DNA of 64,000 bases. Source: CAVQBC01 sp963848415 (GTDB lineage: Bacteria; Actinomycetota; Thermoleophilia; Solirubrobacterales; Solirubrobacteraceae). The stretch covers positions 1,798,001 to 1,862,000 of the forward strand of contig CAWKDN010000001.1 in NCBI GenBank assembly GCA_963848415.1. The letters are read 5' to 3'. Positions 25,804-35,264 of the stretch are shown one piece after another; the stretch's first letter is position 1; every line of letters starts with the position of its first letter. The notes below the pieces were generated by a model, which saw only the letters and a program-made list of their open reading frames with translations, was not told the origin of the DNA and searched no databases. Position numbers and translations under genes: made by a program.

Positions 25804-28006
25804 GGCACGGGCGCCGGCGCCGGCGCCGGCGCGGTCTGCTGCACGCGCACCGCGCGGGCGGCGGCGAGGGCGTCGGCCTGGGACTCCGGCGCGACGGGAT
25901 CGAGGTAGAGCGCGGCCTTGAAGTCGCTCAGCGCCTCCTGCGGCTTGCCGAGCACGTTGAGGCGGTACTCGCCCAGCCGCCGCCAGGTCTCCGCGTTGGC
26001 CGGCTGCAGGCGGACCGCTCGCTCGAGCGCCTGCTCGGCGGAGTCGCCGCGGCCGCGCACGTTCTCGATCGCGCCGAGCTCCCACAACGGCTCGACGGCC
26101 AGGGGATTGCGCTCGCTGCCGATGCGGGCGATGTCCGCGGAGGCGTCCAACGCGCCGGCCTCCAGCCGGTCGATCGCCGCGTCGCCGGCGTGGACCGAGC
26201 GCACCGGCTGCACCGCCGCCCACGAGGCGAGCAGCGCGACCACGAGGATCATGGCGGCCACGGCGGCCCGCGGGGCGTCGACGCGGTCGCTGAGCCGCGC
26301 ACGCCAGCGCGTCACCGGCCCGGCGACCGGGACGGGCGGCGGGACCGCCGGCACGACGACGGGGAGTGCCGGCTCGGCGGACTCCGGCGGCGGTGCGGGG
26401 TCGAGCCGAGTGCGCAGCGGCCCGCGCCCGGCGACCCAGCCGGCGCACAGCAGCGCGAGCACCGCGTTGGCGGGCACGAACCACGTCCAGTCCACGAACG
26501 AGTGCACGCCGAAGACGATCACCACCGTGGCGAGGCTGAGCAGGCCGATCCGCTCGGGATCGAAGGGCAGCCCGCGGTCGCGCGGGCGCAGGCCGGTCGC
26601 GCGGGCGGCGGTGAGCAGCCACGCCACCAGCGCGGCGAGCGAAACTGCCGCGCCGGCGAGGCCCAGGTCGGCCAGCGTCTGCACGCCGTAGCCGTGGGCG
26701 TGGCGGACCTCGAGCGGGGTCTTGCGAAAGCGCGTGCGGACGGTCGCATAGGCGCCGGCGCCGGTACCGCGAGCTCGCTCGTGCGCCACACCTTCAGCGC
26801 CTCGTCCCAGTAGCGCGCGCGGACCGAGGACGCGGCCGTCAGCCGGTCGGGCGTGTTGGCCGGTGTGCGGGCGTCGGGATTGGTCAGCTGGTCCCAGGTC
26901 TTGGAGGTCTGCCCCGAGATGCCGCCGGGCGCCGTGGCGACCAGCACGACCGCGACCACCGGGATCAGCGCGAGCCCGGCCAGCAGCGCGCGGCTGAGGG
27001 CGAGGCGCGTGCGCTCGGAGGGCGGGCGCTCGGTCACGGCGAAGTTCAGGGCCAGCCCCGCGACCAGCAGGACGATCGACATCACGACGAGCAGGGCGCC
27101 CAGCTCGTGACCGGCTGCCGAGCGGATCTCGGCCGGCAGCCGGTCGCTGGTCAGCGCCTCGAGCGAGAACGCCCACGCCACGACCGGCGCGGCGCCGGCG
27201 ATCGCTGCGATCAGCGCGACCGCCCCGCGCAGCCGCAGCGGCACGACGGCGAACCAGAACGCCAGCCCGAGCGCCAGCGCCAGTAGGGCACCGCGCGAGT
27301 AGGAGAGCATCAGGCAGACGAGCAGCAGCCCCATCCCCGGCCAGGCCAGCGCGTTGAAGGCGCTGTGGCCGGAGCGCCGGGCGGCGAGCCACAGCAGCGG
27401 CGGCACGCCGAGCGCCGCCATCAGCCCTACAGCGTTCCAGTAGCCCAGCGGCTCGCGCAGCCGGGCGTAGACCTCGTCGGCCGCGAGGGCGCCGGGGAAG
27501 ACCTTGGTGGCCAGCGCGTACACGCAGACGAGCAGACAGCCGATCGCGACGCCTTCGAGCATCCCGCTCCAGGCCAGCGGCAACAGCCGCACGAGCGCGA
27601 TCCCGCCCGCGAACGCCGCCAGGTAAGCGAAGGTCCGGTTGGCCTCCACCCAGGAGTCCGCCGGCGCCAGCGACCACGCGATCGAGGCGGCCGTCAGCGC
27701 CGCCAGGCCGGCGACGCACAGCAGCGCCCAGCCGCCGTAGAGCTTCCCCATCGGAGTGCCCCGGGGGACCGACAGCAGCGCCGCTGCGCACAGACCTGCG
27801 CCGCCGAGCATGATCGCCACCTCGACGTACGTGGTGCGCTCCAGGCGTAGCCCGCCCGCGGCCGCGAAGGCGATCGCGGCCAGGACGACGCCGACCGCCA
27901 GTGCCAGCCCGGTGGCGGCGTCCGGCAGCGGGAAGGCGACGGTCCGCGCCCGGCGGCCCCGGTGCGCCAGCGGGCCGGGGCTAGCCCTGCCGGCGAGCGA
28001 GGACAC
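25800..28006 (-). CDS. O-antigen ligase/polymerase family membrane protein with TPR-like tail (frameshift)
   Basis: Starts at GTG 28006 and runs in one frame to about 26768, then continues in another frame to 25800. A single missing G at 26767/26768 restores WRTSELA-GTGAGAYATVRT, where GTGAGAY is the conserved ligase motif. About ten membrane helices precede and two or three follow it, then a periplasmic region with NAETWRRLGEYRLNVLGKPQ resembling TPR repeats, and a Pro/Ala tail. Such proteins polymerise or ligate lipid-linked glycans at the outer membrane face. Full length about 735 residues. No separate Wzx flippase was found nearby. Confidence 0.8.
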
Positions 28007-28625
28007 GCCTGCGCAGGGCGGGGGCGATCGCGGCCAGGGCGGTGGCGGCGAGCAGGATCAGCACGACCAGCAGGCTGGCCGGGATGCCGTTGCTGCCGGC
28101 GCCCGCGGTCAGGGCGACCCGGCGGCCGTCCACCAGGCGTGGCTCGCCGGCGTCGAGCACGGCGGCCTCGAGCTCGCGCAGCTCCTCGGGTGTGGCGGGG
28201 GCGGGCGGAGCCGCGGGCGCTGCGCCGCTGCCGGCGCCGGCGCCGGTGCCGCCGCCGCTGGCCCCCCCGCCGGCGCTCGAGCCGCCGCCGGTGCCGCCGG
28301 CCGAGCCGGTCCCACCGGCCCCGCCACCGCCACTGCCGCCGCCCGCACCGCCGGCCGCGCCGGTGGAGCCGCCGGCGTTGCTCAGCGTCGCCCGGCTGAG
28401 GACGTCGCGGCAGTTGGAGTACTCGTCCACGTCGTCGGGGATGTTGTTGCGGGCGTCGCGGATCTCGCTCGGGTTGTAGGTGCCGTCGAGCCGGCCGTTG
28501 TCCTCGCAGTCGCGCAGGATCTGGGTCCGGGTGCTCTGGGCGGAAGCCGCCGGCACACAGAGCGCGAGCAGCGCGAGCAGGCCGAGCGCCAGCGGTCGCA
28601 GGGAGCGCAGCATCGAGCGGGTCAC
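27981..28625 (-). CDS. Secreted/membrane-anchored Gly-rich hypothetical protein
   Basis: A 214-residue protein from GTG 28625 (overlapping the upstream stop as GTGA). It has a signal peptide ending VPAASAQS, a small Cys-containing domain (ILRDCEDNGRLDGTYNPSEI, DEYSNCRDVL), a long Gly/Ser/Ala linker, and a C-terminal membrane helix (ASLLVVLILLAATALAAIAP) with a basic stop-transfer tail. That layout suggests an envelope protein with its small domain outside the membrane. It is translationally coupled within the glycan operon and overlaps the ligase start by 26 bp. Function unknown. Confidence 0.75.
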   Translation of the reverse strand: MTRSMLRSLRPLALGLLALLALCVPAASAQSTRTQILRDCEDNGRLDGTYNPSEIRDARNNIPDDVDEYSNCRDVLSRATLSNAGGSTGAAGGAGGGSGGGGAGGTGSAGGTGGGSSAGGGASGGGTGAGAGSGAAPAAPPAPATPEELRELEAAVLDAGEPRLVDGRRVALTAGAGSNGIPASLLVVLILLAATALAAIAPALRRRVLARRQG

Positions 28626-29713
28626 GCTAGCAACCGCCCCGGTCCCCGCCCGGCGCCCACCGCGGCCAGTCCGCGCGCCATCCCGGCTGCCCAGGCGGCG
28701 TGCGAGTACCCGCGCACAGCCTCGCGCGCAGCGGCCCCGAGGCGGGCGCGCAGGCCTGCGTCCTCGGACAGGCGACGCAGCGCCCGGGCGAGCGCCGCGG
28801 CGTCGCCGGCCGCGACGACCAGCCCCGTGCGCTCATGGGCGACCAGGCCGCCGGCGGCGGCGCCGACGGCGTCGGTGGCGATCACGGGAACTCCCTGGTC
28901 GAAGGCTTCGTTGACGACGAGCCCCCACGGCTCGCGGAAGTCGCGCGTGGGGACCGACGGTAGGACCACAACGTCGCTTCCGGCGTAGAAGTTGCGCACT
29001 TCGCCCGGGCTGCGCGGGCCGGCCGCGACCACCCCGGCGGCGGTGGCGACGGCGCGCGGTGCGTCGCCTCTTCCGACCAGCACGAGCGAGGCGTCCTGGT
29101 CGCCGAGCCCGCTCTGCGCCCACGCGCTCGCGAGCGTCCCGAGCCCCTTCTCGCGGGCGATCCGGCCCGCGAACAGGACCTGGAACGGCGCCCGCCGCTC
29201 GGGTGCAGGCGCCGGCGCCGCCCAGAACCCGTCGTCGACCGACTGAGGCGCCTCGAAGATCGGCGCGGTCGCGCCGCGCCGGCGGACATAGGCGCTCACG
29301 TGCGGCCCGTAGGTGACGATCGCGTCCGCGTGGCGGTAGAGCCGGCCGACGGGCAGGTAGCTCACCAGGTGCGCTGCGGTCAGCGGATGCGCCCACAGGC
29401 TCGCCCACAGCACGTAGGGGACACCGGCTCGGCGGGCGCCCGCGTAGGCCGCAGCGGGCGCGAGCCGGCCCGACAGCCCGGCCACGACGGCCCGGTAGTG
29501 GCCCGAGGCCGCCAGGCCGCCCACTTCACGCTGTGTGGGCCGCACGATCTCCAGGCCCGCCACGTCCACCCCGGCCCCGCCGCCGTGGCGCACGTCGCCG
29601 CCGATCAGCGCGAAGACGACCTCCTCCTGGGCGTGGAGGGCCGCGAAGGCGCCGGCCCGGAAGGGCGGCACGTGGTTGGTGACGAACAGGACCGGGCGCT
29701 CGTCGCGGCTCAG
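28622..29713 (-). CDS. Glycosyltransferase, GT4 family
   Basis: A GT-B protein of about 363 residues with RPVLFVTNHVPPFRAGAFAA at the start, LWASLWAHPLTAAHLVSYLP in the acceptor domain and RAPFQVLFAGRIAREKGLGT and EPWGLVVNEAFDQGVPVIAT in the donor domain. No ATG or GTG fits the start; CTG 29713, which overlaps the preceding stop as CTGA, matches the coupling pattern of neighbouring genes, so I use it. Part of the main glycan operon. Confidence 0.87.
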   Translation of the reverse strand: MSRDERPVLFVTNHVPPFRAGAFAALHAQEEVVFALIGGDVRHGGGAGVDVAGLEIVRPTQREVGGLAASGHYRAVVAGLSGRLAPAAAYAGARRAGVPYVLWASLWAHPLTAAHLVSYLPVGRLYRHADAIVTYGPHVSAYVRRRGATAPIFEAPQSVDDGFWAAPAPAPERRAPFQVLFAGRIAREKGLGTLASAWAQSGLGDQDASLVLVGRGDAPRAVATAAGVVAAGPRSPGEVRNFYAGSDVVVLPSVPTRDFREPWGLVVNEAFDQGVPVIATDAVGAAAGGLVAHERTGLVVAAGDAAALARALRRLSEDAGLRARLGAAAREAVRGYSHAAWAAGMARGLAAVGAGRGPGRLLA

Positions 29714-30885
29714 TGCAGCGCCTCCTCGTAGGCCGCGACCGTCGCCTCGCCGCAGGCCTTCCAGGTGAAGGCCGCCTCGACCGTCGCCCGCGCGGCCGCG
29801 CCCAGCTCGTGCCGCCATTGCGGCTCCTCGGCGAGCGCGCGCAGCTCGGCCGCCAGCTGCTCCGGCTCACCCGGCGCGACGAGCCGCATGCCGCCGCCCG
29901 CGGCGGCGATCTCCTCGGGCCCGGGCTCGCCGCGGCAGCCGATCACGGGGACCCCGCCGGCCATCGCCTCCACGTAGGCCACGCCGAAGGCCTCGTCGAC
30001 GCTCGGCAGCACGAAGACCCCGGCGCTCCGCGCCGTCTGGACCGCAGCGGCGTGGGGCAGCGCCCCGGTGAAGCGGACCCGCTCGCGCAGCCCGAGGTCG
30101 TCCGCGAGGCGCTCGAGCGCGGGCCGCTCGGGCCCGTCGCCAACCACCGTCCAGCGCAGCCCGGGGTGGGCGTCGCGCAGCAGCCACAGGGCGCGCAGGA
30201 CGTCGGCGTGACGCTTGCGGGCGACGAGGTGGGACACCGTGACGAGCTCCGGCTCGCCCTTGCCGTCCTGCGCCGTGACGGTGGGCGGCAGGTCGGTCCC
30301 GAGGTGCACGACACGGGTCCGGGTGGCACCCAGGGCGCGACAGCGGGTCTCGATCGCCGCCGAGTTGGCCAGCGTCAGTGCCGCGCTCGCGAGCGCTCCG
30401 GTCACCGCCCGCGCGCCCGCCGGCGAGCGCTGCGCGACAGAGAGCACGTCGCCACCGTGGACGGAGACGACCAGCGGCCGGCCGGTGCGGGCCCGGCGCA
30501 CCGCGTCGCCGGCGGGCGCCGCGTAGTGGGCGTGGACGAGGTCGAATTCGAAGCGGCGCCGCAGCGCGCGGAGCGCGACCGCCAGCGTCGGCGCGGCCCA
30601 CGCGCCCCACGACCCGTAGCTGCGCGGCCGCGGCGGGGCGGCGAACGGCACGTAGGTGACGCTGATGCCGTCCAGCTCGGCGTGCAGCGGCTGGCGCAGT
30701 GGCGCGAGCAGCCGCTGCGGGTCGCGGGCGGCGAGGGCCGCCCGCGGCGGCACCGGCCGGTGGAGCACCAGCACGCGCACGTCGGCGCCGGCAGCACGCG
30801 CGGCGAGCGCCTGGCGGTGGGCCCAGACGCCCAGCACGGGATCGGCGACCCGCGGGTAGTACTCGGCGACGACGGCGACGCGCAC
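29710..30885 (-). CDS. Glycosyltransferase, GT4 family
   Basis: A 391-residue GT-B enzyme starting MRVAVVAEYYPRVADPVLGV. The acceptor side has DLVHAHYAAPAGDAVRRAR, the donor side LVTVSHLVARKRHADVLRAL and DEAFGVAYVEAMAGGVPVIG. It starts 39 bp after the tandem GT2 gene and is coupled to the next GT4. Donor and acceptor unknown. Confidence 0.92.
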   Translation of the reverse strand: MRVAVVAEYYPRVADPVLGVWAHRQALAARAAGADVRVLVLHRPVPPRAALAARDPQRLLAPLRQPLHAELDGISVTYVPFAAPPRPRSYGSWGAWAAPTLAVALRALRRRFEFDLVHAHYAAPAGDAVRRARTGRPLVVSVHGGDVLSVAQRSPAGARAVTGALASAALTLANSAAIETRCRALGATRTRVVHLGTDLPPTVTAQDGKGEPELVTVSHLVARKRHADVLRALWLLRDAHPGLRWTVVGDGPERPALERLADDLGLRERVRFTGALPHAAAVQTARSAGVFVLPSVDEAFGVAYVEAMAGGVPVIGCRGEPGPEEIAAAGGGMRLVAPGEPEQLAAELRALAEEPQWRHELGAAARATVEAAFTWKACGEATVAAYEEALH

Positions 30886-30924
30886 GAGCGCAGATGATGG
30901 CGGCCGGGCCGGTCGCGGCGGCCG

Positions 30925-32581
30925 TCACATCCGCGTGTAGACCTCGAGCGTCTCGTTCGCCTGCGCGCGCGGCACGTAGGGCCGCGTCGCCAGGTAGGCC
31001 TCGGCCTCGGCGATCGCGTCCTCGCGCGGGTAGTCGCTCGCGACCGGCCGCGTGTGGTGGATGGGCGTGAGGTCGACGATGCCGGCCGGCCAGCCCTGCG
31101 CGGCCACCAGCGCCGCCCAGTGGGCGTCCAGCCCCCAGCCCATGCGCAGCTCGGGGAAGGGCAGCAGGGTCGTGAAGGCGTCGGCGTGGATGGCGGTGAC
31201 CGGGCCGATCTCCACGAAGCGCGTGCGCCGGGCGATCGCGCCCGGCCGCCGGCGCGTCACCTCCCAGGCAGCGTGGGAGGCGAAGGCGTGCGCCGGCTGC
31301 GCCAGGCGGAACTCGAAGCGCTCGGCGCACAGCAGGAAGGCGTCCAGGAACCCGCGCGGGAGGGTGACGTCGTCGTCGAGCAGCAGCAGCCAGTCGGCGC
31401 CGGCACCCGGCGCCGCGCGCAGGGCGGCGTTGAGGTTCTCCCACTTGCCCGCGCCGGGCGCCGGCGGGACGGCCTCGATCGCGACCGCGTGGCGCGAGCG
31501 CTCGAGCTCCCAGCGCGCACGGGCGCTCGCGGCGGCGTGCTCGGGCCGCGCGACCGTCAGCGCGCGCACGTGGCGGCGAGGGGGCGCCGAGCGGGCGGCC
31601 AGCCGGACGCGCCGGCGGGCGGGCGCCGCCCGTGCGTCGGCGAGCGCGTCGCGCACGCGTCCGGACAGCAGGTCGCGGCGGCCGAGCGTGCCCGACCGGC
31701 CCGAGAGGTAGTCGGGGGCCAGCGCACTCGGCGGCGACGGCGCGGGCGCGAGCGTCTCGCGCAGGCGGCCGGCGCTGTGCGCGCTGAGCGCGATGCCGAC
31801 GCCGCAGCGGTAGCGCACCGTGTGCCCGAGGCAGCCGAGCAGCGTCCGCAGCTCCGCGGCCGCCGGCACGGTGGCGCCCCGGCGGGCGTCCCACCGGCGC
31901 GCGTGCCGGCCGCGGTGGAAGGCGGCGCGGCAGAGCCGCGCGAGCGTCGCGTCGGCGCCGGCCCGCCGGTGGTCGACGCCCGCCCGCGCCACGTAGCGGA
32001 CGCGGCCGCCGGCCGCGCGCAGCCGCAGCTGCCAGTCCTCCTCGTCGCCCGCGCCCCCGAACGCCGGGTCGAACGGGCCGATCCGCGCCAGCGCACGCGC
32101 GCCGGAGCGCGAGGTTCGCGCCCCAGCCGAGGTCGGCGTCGCGGTCCTCCGGGCCGAGGTCCAGGGCGGTGACCGGCAGCGGCTCGCGACCGCAGGGATG
32201 CAGCCGGGCGCCCTCGAGCCGCGGGCGGATCGGGCCGCAGAAGGCCTCGTGCTCCGGCAGTGCCGCGGCGGCGCCGAGCAGCGCGTCCAGCCAGCCGTCC
32301 CAGACCGCGACGTCGTCGTCGAGCAGGCACAGCAGCTCGCCGCCTGCCGCCTGGATCGCGGTGTTGCGCGCGACGTTGATGCCCCTCGGCTGGCCGTGGG
32401 CGACGTAGCGAGCCCCGTGGGCCTCGCACAGCGCCCGCGTCTGCGCGTCGGGCGGATCGTCCTCGACCACCACGATCTCGGCGCCCGCCGCCCGCGCCTG
32501 CGGCGCCACGGAGGCCAGCGCGACCGCCAGGTAGTCGCGCCGGCGGCGGGTGGGGAAGAGGATCGAGGCCGGCAGGGGCAT
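30925..32581 (-). CDS. Glycosyltransferase with two GT2 (GT-A) units (frameshift)
   Basis: Starts at ATG 32581 (MPLPASILFPTRRRRDYLAV). The first GT2 unit has EIVVVEDDPPD, RGINVARNTAIQ and LLCLLDDDVAVWDGWL with its DxD-type metal site. Near 32100 the frame changes (one extra base) and continues with ARIGPFDPAFGGAGDEEDWQ, the usual GT2 acceptor-site motif. A second GT2-like unit follows with GKWENLNAALRAAPGAGADW and LLLLDDDVTLPRGFLDAFLL. The second unit could start on its own at GTG 31569, in the same frame. First gene of the operon that runs to the FAD enzyme at 24706. Confidence 0.75.
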
Positions 32582-32582
32582 C

Positions 32583-32607
32583 CGCGGCAGCAGGTTAGGC
32601 TGCCGCG
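32583..32607. promoter_or_regulatory. Perfect palindrome filling a divergent intergenic gap
   Basis: CGCGGCAGC and GCTGCCGCG form 9-bp arms around the 7-bp AGGTTAG. The element occupies most of the 32 bp between the divergent starts at 32581 and 32614, so it is well placed as an operator for both glycosyltransferase genes. It could also form an RNA hairpin in either 5' end. Confidence 0.5.
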
Positions 32608-32613
32608 CAGGCC

Positions 32614-33750
32614 GTGATCGCGCTTCTGCACAACCGCTACCGCGTCCCGGGCGGCGAGGAGCAGGCGGTCGACGACCTCGCCTGGCTGATCGAGACCGAG
32701 CTGGGCGAGCCGGTGCAGCGGCTCGAGCGCGACTCGGCGGCACTCGGGCCGGGGCGCGCGGCGGCGGGTCTGCTGCGCGGCGGGCTGGCCCCGGCGGCGG
32801 TCGGCGAGGCGGTGCGGGCGAGTGGCGCCCGCGTCGTGCACGCCCACAACGTCAACCCCGCCTTCGGCTGGCGCGCCCTGGCCGCGGCGCGGGCCGCGGG
32901 CGCCCGTGTGGTGCTGCACCTGCACAACTACCGGCTGGTGTGCGCGGTCGGCACCTGCTTCACCCACGGCCGCGACTGCACGCGCTGCCACGGCCGCGAC
33001 ACGCGCCCGGGCGTGCGCCTGAACTGCCGCGGGGGCTCGCCGGCGGAGGCGGCCGTCTACGCCGCCGCACTGGCCCTCTGGCAGCCGCGTCTCGCGGACC
33101 AGGCCGACGCCTTCGTCGTCCCGAGCGCCCACGCGCTGCGCCGGCTGGAGGCGCTCGGCGCGCCGGTCGCGGGCCGCGCCCGCGTCATCCCGTCCGTGCA
33201 GCGCGAGCTGGCCGCCACGTCGGGGGCGGAGCGCGGGCGCTTCGCGCTGGCCGCCGGGCGCCTGACGGCCGAGAAGGGCTTCGCGGACGCGATCGCCGCG
33301 TGCCGCAGCGCGAACGTGCCGCTCGTGATCGCCGGCGAGGGCCCGCAGCGCGCCGAGCTCGAGCGTGCCGCCGACGGTGCGGACGTGAACTTCACCGGCC
33401 GCGTCGCCCCGGCGCAGCTGGCCGCGCTGCGCCGCGAGGCCGCGCTCGCGATCGTGCCCTCGCGCTACGAGGAGATCCTGCCGCTCGCGGCGCTCGAGGC
33501 GATGGCGGCCGGCCTGCCGGTCGCGGCCGCCCGCGCCGGCGGGCTCGCCGAGATGGTGCCCGAGGAAGGGCTCTATCCGCGTGGGGACGCGGCTGCCCTG
33601 GCCGAGCGCATCCCGCAGCTCTACGGGAGCCCGGACGCGGGGGAGCGCGCGCTGGCGGTCGTCCGGGCGCGCTGCGGCCCGCCGGTCGTCGCCGCGGCGC
33701 TGCGGGAGGTCTACGAGGGCGTGGGGGGCTCAGGCCAACCCCGCCAGTGA
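32614..33750 (+). CDS. Glycosyltransferase, GT4 family
   Basis: A 378-residue GT-B enzyme from GTG 32614. The acceptor half has NRYRVPGGEEQAVDDLAWLI and HAHNVNPAFGWRALAAARAA and a Cys-containing insert (CAVGTCFTHGRDCTRCHGRD) seen in some family members. The donor half has GRLTAEKGFADAIAACRSAN and the EX7E region SRYEEILPLAALEAMAAGLP. The last codons and the stop lie inside the left arm of the inverted repeat 33736-33910. Confidence 0.9.
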   Translation: MIALLHNRYRVPGGEEQAVDDLAWLIETELGEPVQRLERDSAALGPGRAAAGLLRGGLAPAAVGEAVRASGARVVHAHNVNPAFGWRALAAARAAGARVVLHLHNYRLVCAVGTCFTHGRDCTRCHGRDTRPGVRLNCRGGSPAEAAVYAAALALWQPRLADQADAFVVPSAHALRRLEALGAPVAGRARVIPSVQRELAATSGAERGRFALAAGRLTAEKGFADAIAACRSANVPLVIAGEGPQRAELERAADGADVNFTGRVAPAQLAALRREAALAIVPSRYEEILPLAALEAMAAGLPVAAARAGGLAEMVPEEGLYPRGDAAALAERIPQLYGSPDAGERALAVVRARCGPPVVAAALREVYEGVGGSGQPRQ

Positions 33751-33910
33751 GGAGGGGGTTCGACCGGCATTTCTTCAGCGTTCGTCGCGGCTGGCGCGCG
33801 ATGCTGCACTTACGCCGGTCAGAGCGGCATTTCCCCAGCACCGATGGCGTGCGGCGGCGAATGCTGAAGATATGCCGGTTGGATCCGAGCCACCCTCACC
33901 AGCGGGGTTG
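33736..33910. repeat. Long imperfect inverted repeat made of four ~22-bp units (REP/BIME-like)
   Basis: The left arm begins CAACCCCGCCAGTGAGG (33736) and includes ACCGGCATTTCTTCAGCG; the right arm read from 33910 on the minus strand begins CAACCCCGCTGGTGAGG and includes ACCGGCATATCTTCAGCA. The arms are about 55 bp. Inside them is a second inverted pair (GCTGCACTTACGCCG, 33803-33817, and CGGCATTTCCCCAGC, 33825-33839). So four related units alternate in orientation. It sits between the convergent ends of two genes and includes the stop codon of one, which fits a bidirectional terminator or mRNA-stabilising role. Confidence 0.7.
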
Positions 33911-33934
33911 ACGTTCGTCCTGCCGCGTCCGCCG

Positions 33935-35185
33935 TCAGAGCCGCGTGACGCTCTCGACGTCCATCCCGCGCGTCACCCCGCGCAGGTCGACCGTGGCCGC
34001 CACCTCGCGCACCACCGCGGCGTGGTCGACGCCCGGATGGGCGGTGACGATCACGGCGAGGTCGACGTCGGCCAGCTCGAGCTCGGCGACGTCGGTGTGG
34101 GCAAGGCCCAGCTCGGGCAGCGCCGGCACGAACGGGTCGCTGTAGACGATCTCCGCCCCGCGCTCGGCCAGCAGCCGGGCGATCTTCAGCGCCGGCGACT
34201 CGCGGGTGTCCCCGACGCCCGGCTTGTACGCCACGCCCAGCATGAGCACACGCGAGCCGCGCACGGGCTTCGAGGCGTCGTTGAGCGCCCGTTCGATCTT
34301 CTCCAGGCAGAAGTAGGGCATCTGCTGGTTGACCTTGCCGGCCAACTCGATGAACTCCGTCGAGATGTCGTACTCGCGCGCCTTCCAGCTCAGGTAGAAG
34401 GGGTCGACCGGCAGGCAGTGGCCGCCCATGCCGGGTCCGGGCTTGAAGGACATGAACCCGTAGGGCTTGGTCGCCGCGGCCTCGACGACCTCCCACACGT
34501 CGATGTCCATCCGGTCGGCGAGCATCGCCAGCTCGTTGACGAGCGCGATGTTGACCGAGCGAAAGACGTTCTCCAGCAGCTTGGCCAGCTCGGCCACCTC
34601 GGGCGAGCTGACCGGCACGACGTGGTCGCAGACGCGGGCGTAGAGCGCGCTCGCGGCCTCGGTGCAGGCCGGGGTGAGCCCGCCCACCAGCTTCGGCGTG
34701 GTGGCGATCGTGTAGTCGGTGCGCCCGGGATCGACGCGCTCGGGGGAGTAGGCGAGGTGGAAGTCGCGGCCGGCGACGAGCCCGGACTCGGCCAGCAGGG
34801 GGACGAGATGGTCGCGCGTGGTGCCGGGGAAGGTCGTCGACTCCAGCACGATGATCTGGCCTTCCCGGACCACGCCGGCGAGCGAGCGGACCGAGCTCAA
34901 CAGCGGGCCGAGGTCGGGCTCGCGGTTGGCGTTCAGCGGCGTGGGCACGCACAGCAGCACCGCCTCGGCCTCGTGGAGCTCGACGAAGCGGGTGGTCGCC
35001 GTGATGCGGCCGTCGACGCCGCGCAGCCGGTCGTCGGAGATGTCCTCGACGTGCGAGCGGCCCTCGCGGATCCCGGCGATCTTGGCCGGATCGACGTCGA
35101 CGCCGATGATGTGCTCGCCGGCCTCTGCGAAGGCCACGGCGAGCGGCAGCCCGACGTAGCCGAGTCCGACGATCCCGATGCTCAT
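33935..35185 (-). CDS. Nucleotide-sugar dehydrogenase (UDP-N-acetylmannosamine dehydrogenase type)
   Basis: A 416-residue protein started at ATG 35185 (MSIGIVGLGYVGLPLAVAFA); the longer frame to 35230 lacks conservation. It has the NAD loop GLGYVGLPL, LCVPTPLNANREPDLGPLL, ESTTFPGTT, SPERVDPG, and the catalytic cysteine in GPGMGGHCLPVDPFYLSWKA, followed by VLMLGVAYKPGVGDTRESPA. It oxidises a UDP-hexose at C6 to the uronic acid in two NAD-dependent steps. Substrate class is by resemblance. Last gene of the nucleotide-sugar operon. Confidence 0.92.
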   Translation of the reverse strand: MSIGIVGLGYVGLPLAVAFAEAGEHIIGVDVDPAKIAGIREGRSHVEDISDDRLRGVDGRITATTRFVELHEAEAVLLCVPTPLNANREPDLGPLLSSVRSLAGVVREGQIIVLESTTFPGTTRDHLVPLLAESGLVAGRDFHLAYSPERVDPGRTDYTIATTPKLVGGLTPACTEAASALYARVCDHVVPVSSPEVAELAKLLENVFRSVNIALVNELAMLADRMDIDVWEVVEAAATKPYGFMSFKPGPGMGGHCLPVDPFYLSWKAREYDISTEFIELAGKVNQQMPYFCLEKIERALNDASKPVRGSRVLMLGVAYKPGVGDTRESPALKIARLLAERGAEIVYSDPFVPALPELGLAHTDVAELELADVDLAVIVTAHPGVDHAAVVREVAATVDLRGVTRGMDVESVTRL

Positions 35186-35264
35186 CCGATGCTCCGTTCG
35201 CTGTGCGGTCCAGAGATGGCCACGTGCCACATCGTAGGCGTGCGCCTCGGTGCAGCTTCGGGGG

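Noticed and set aside
28200..28380. Tandem DNA repeat
   Set aside because: It is irregular and is explained by a Gly/Ser/Ala linker in the envelope protein gene.
33736..33910. CRISPR array
   Set aside because: The units alternate in orientation, vary in sequence, have no regular spacers and no cas gene is nearby.
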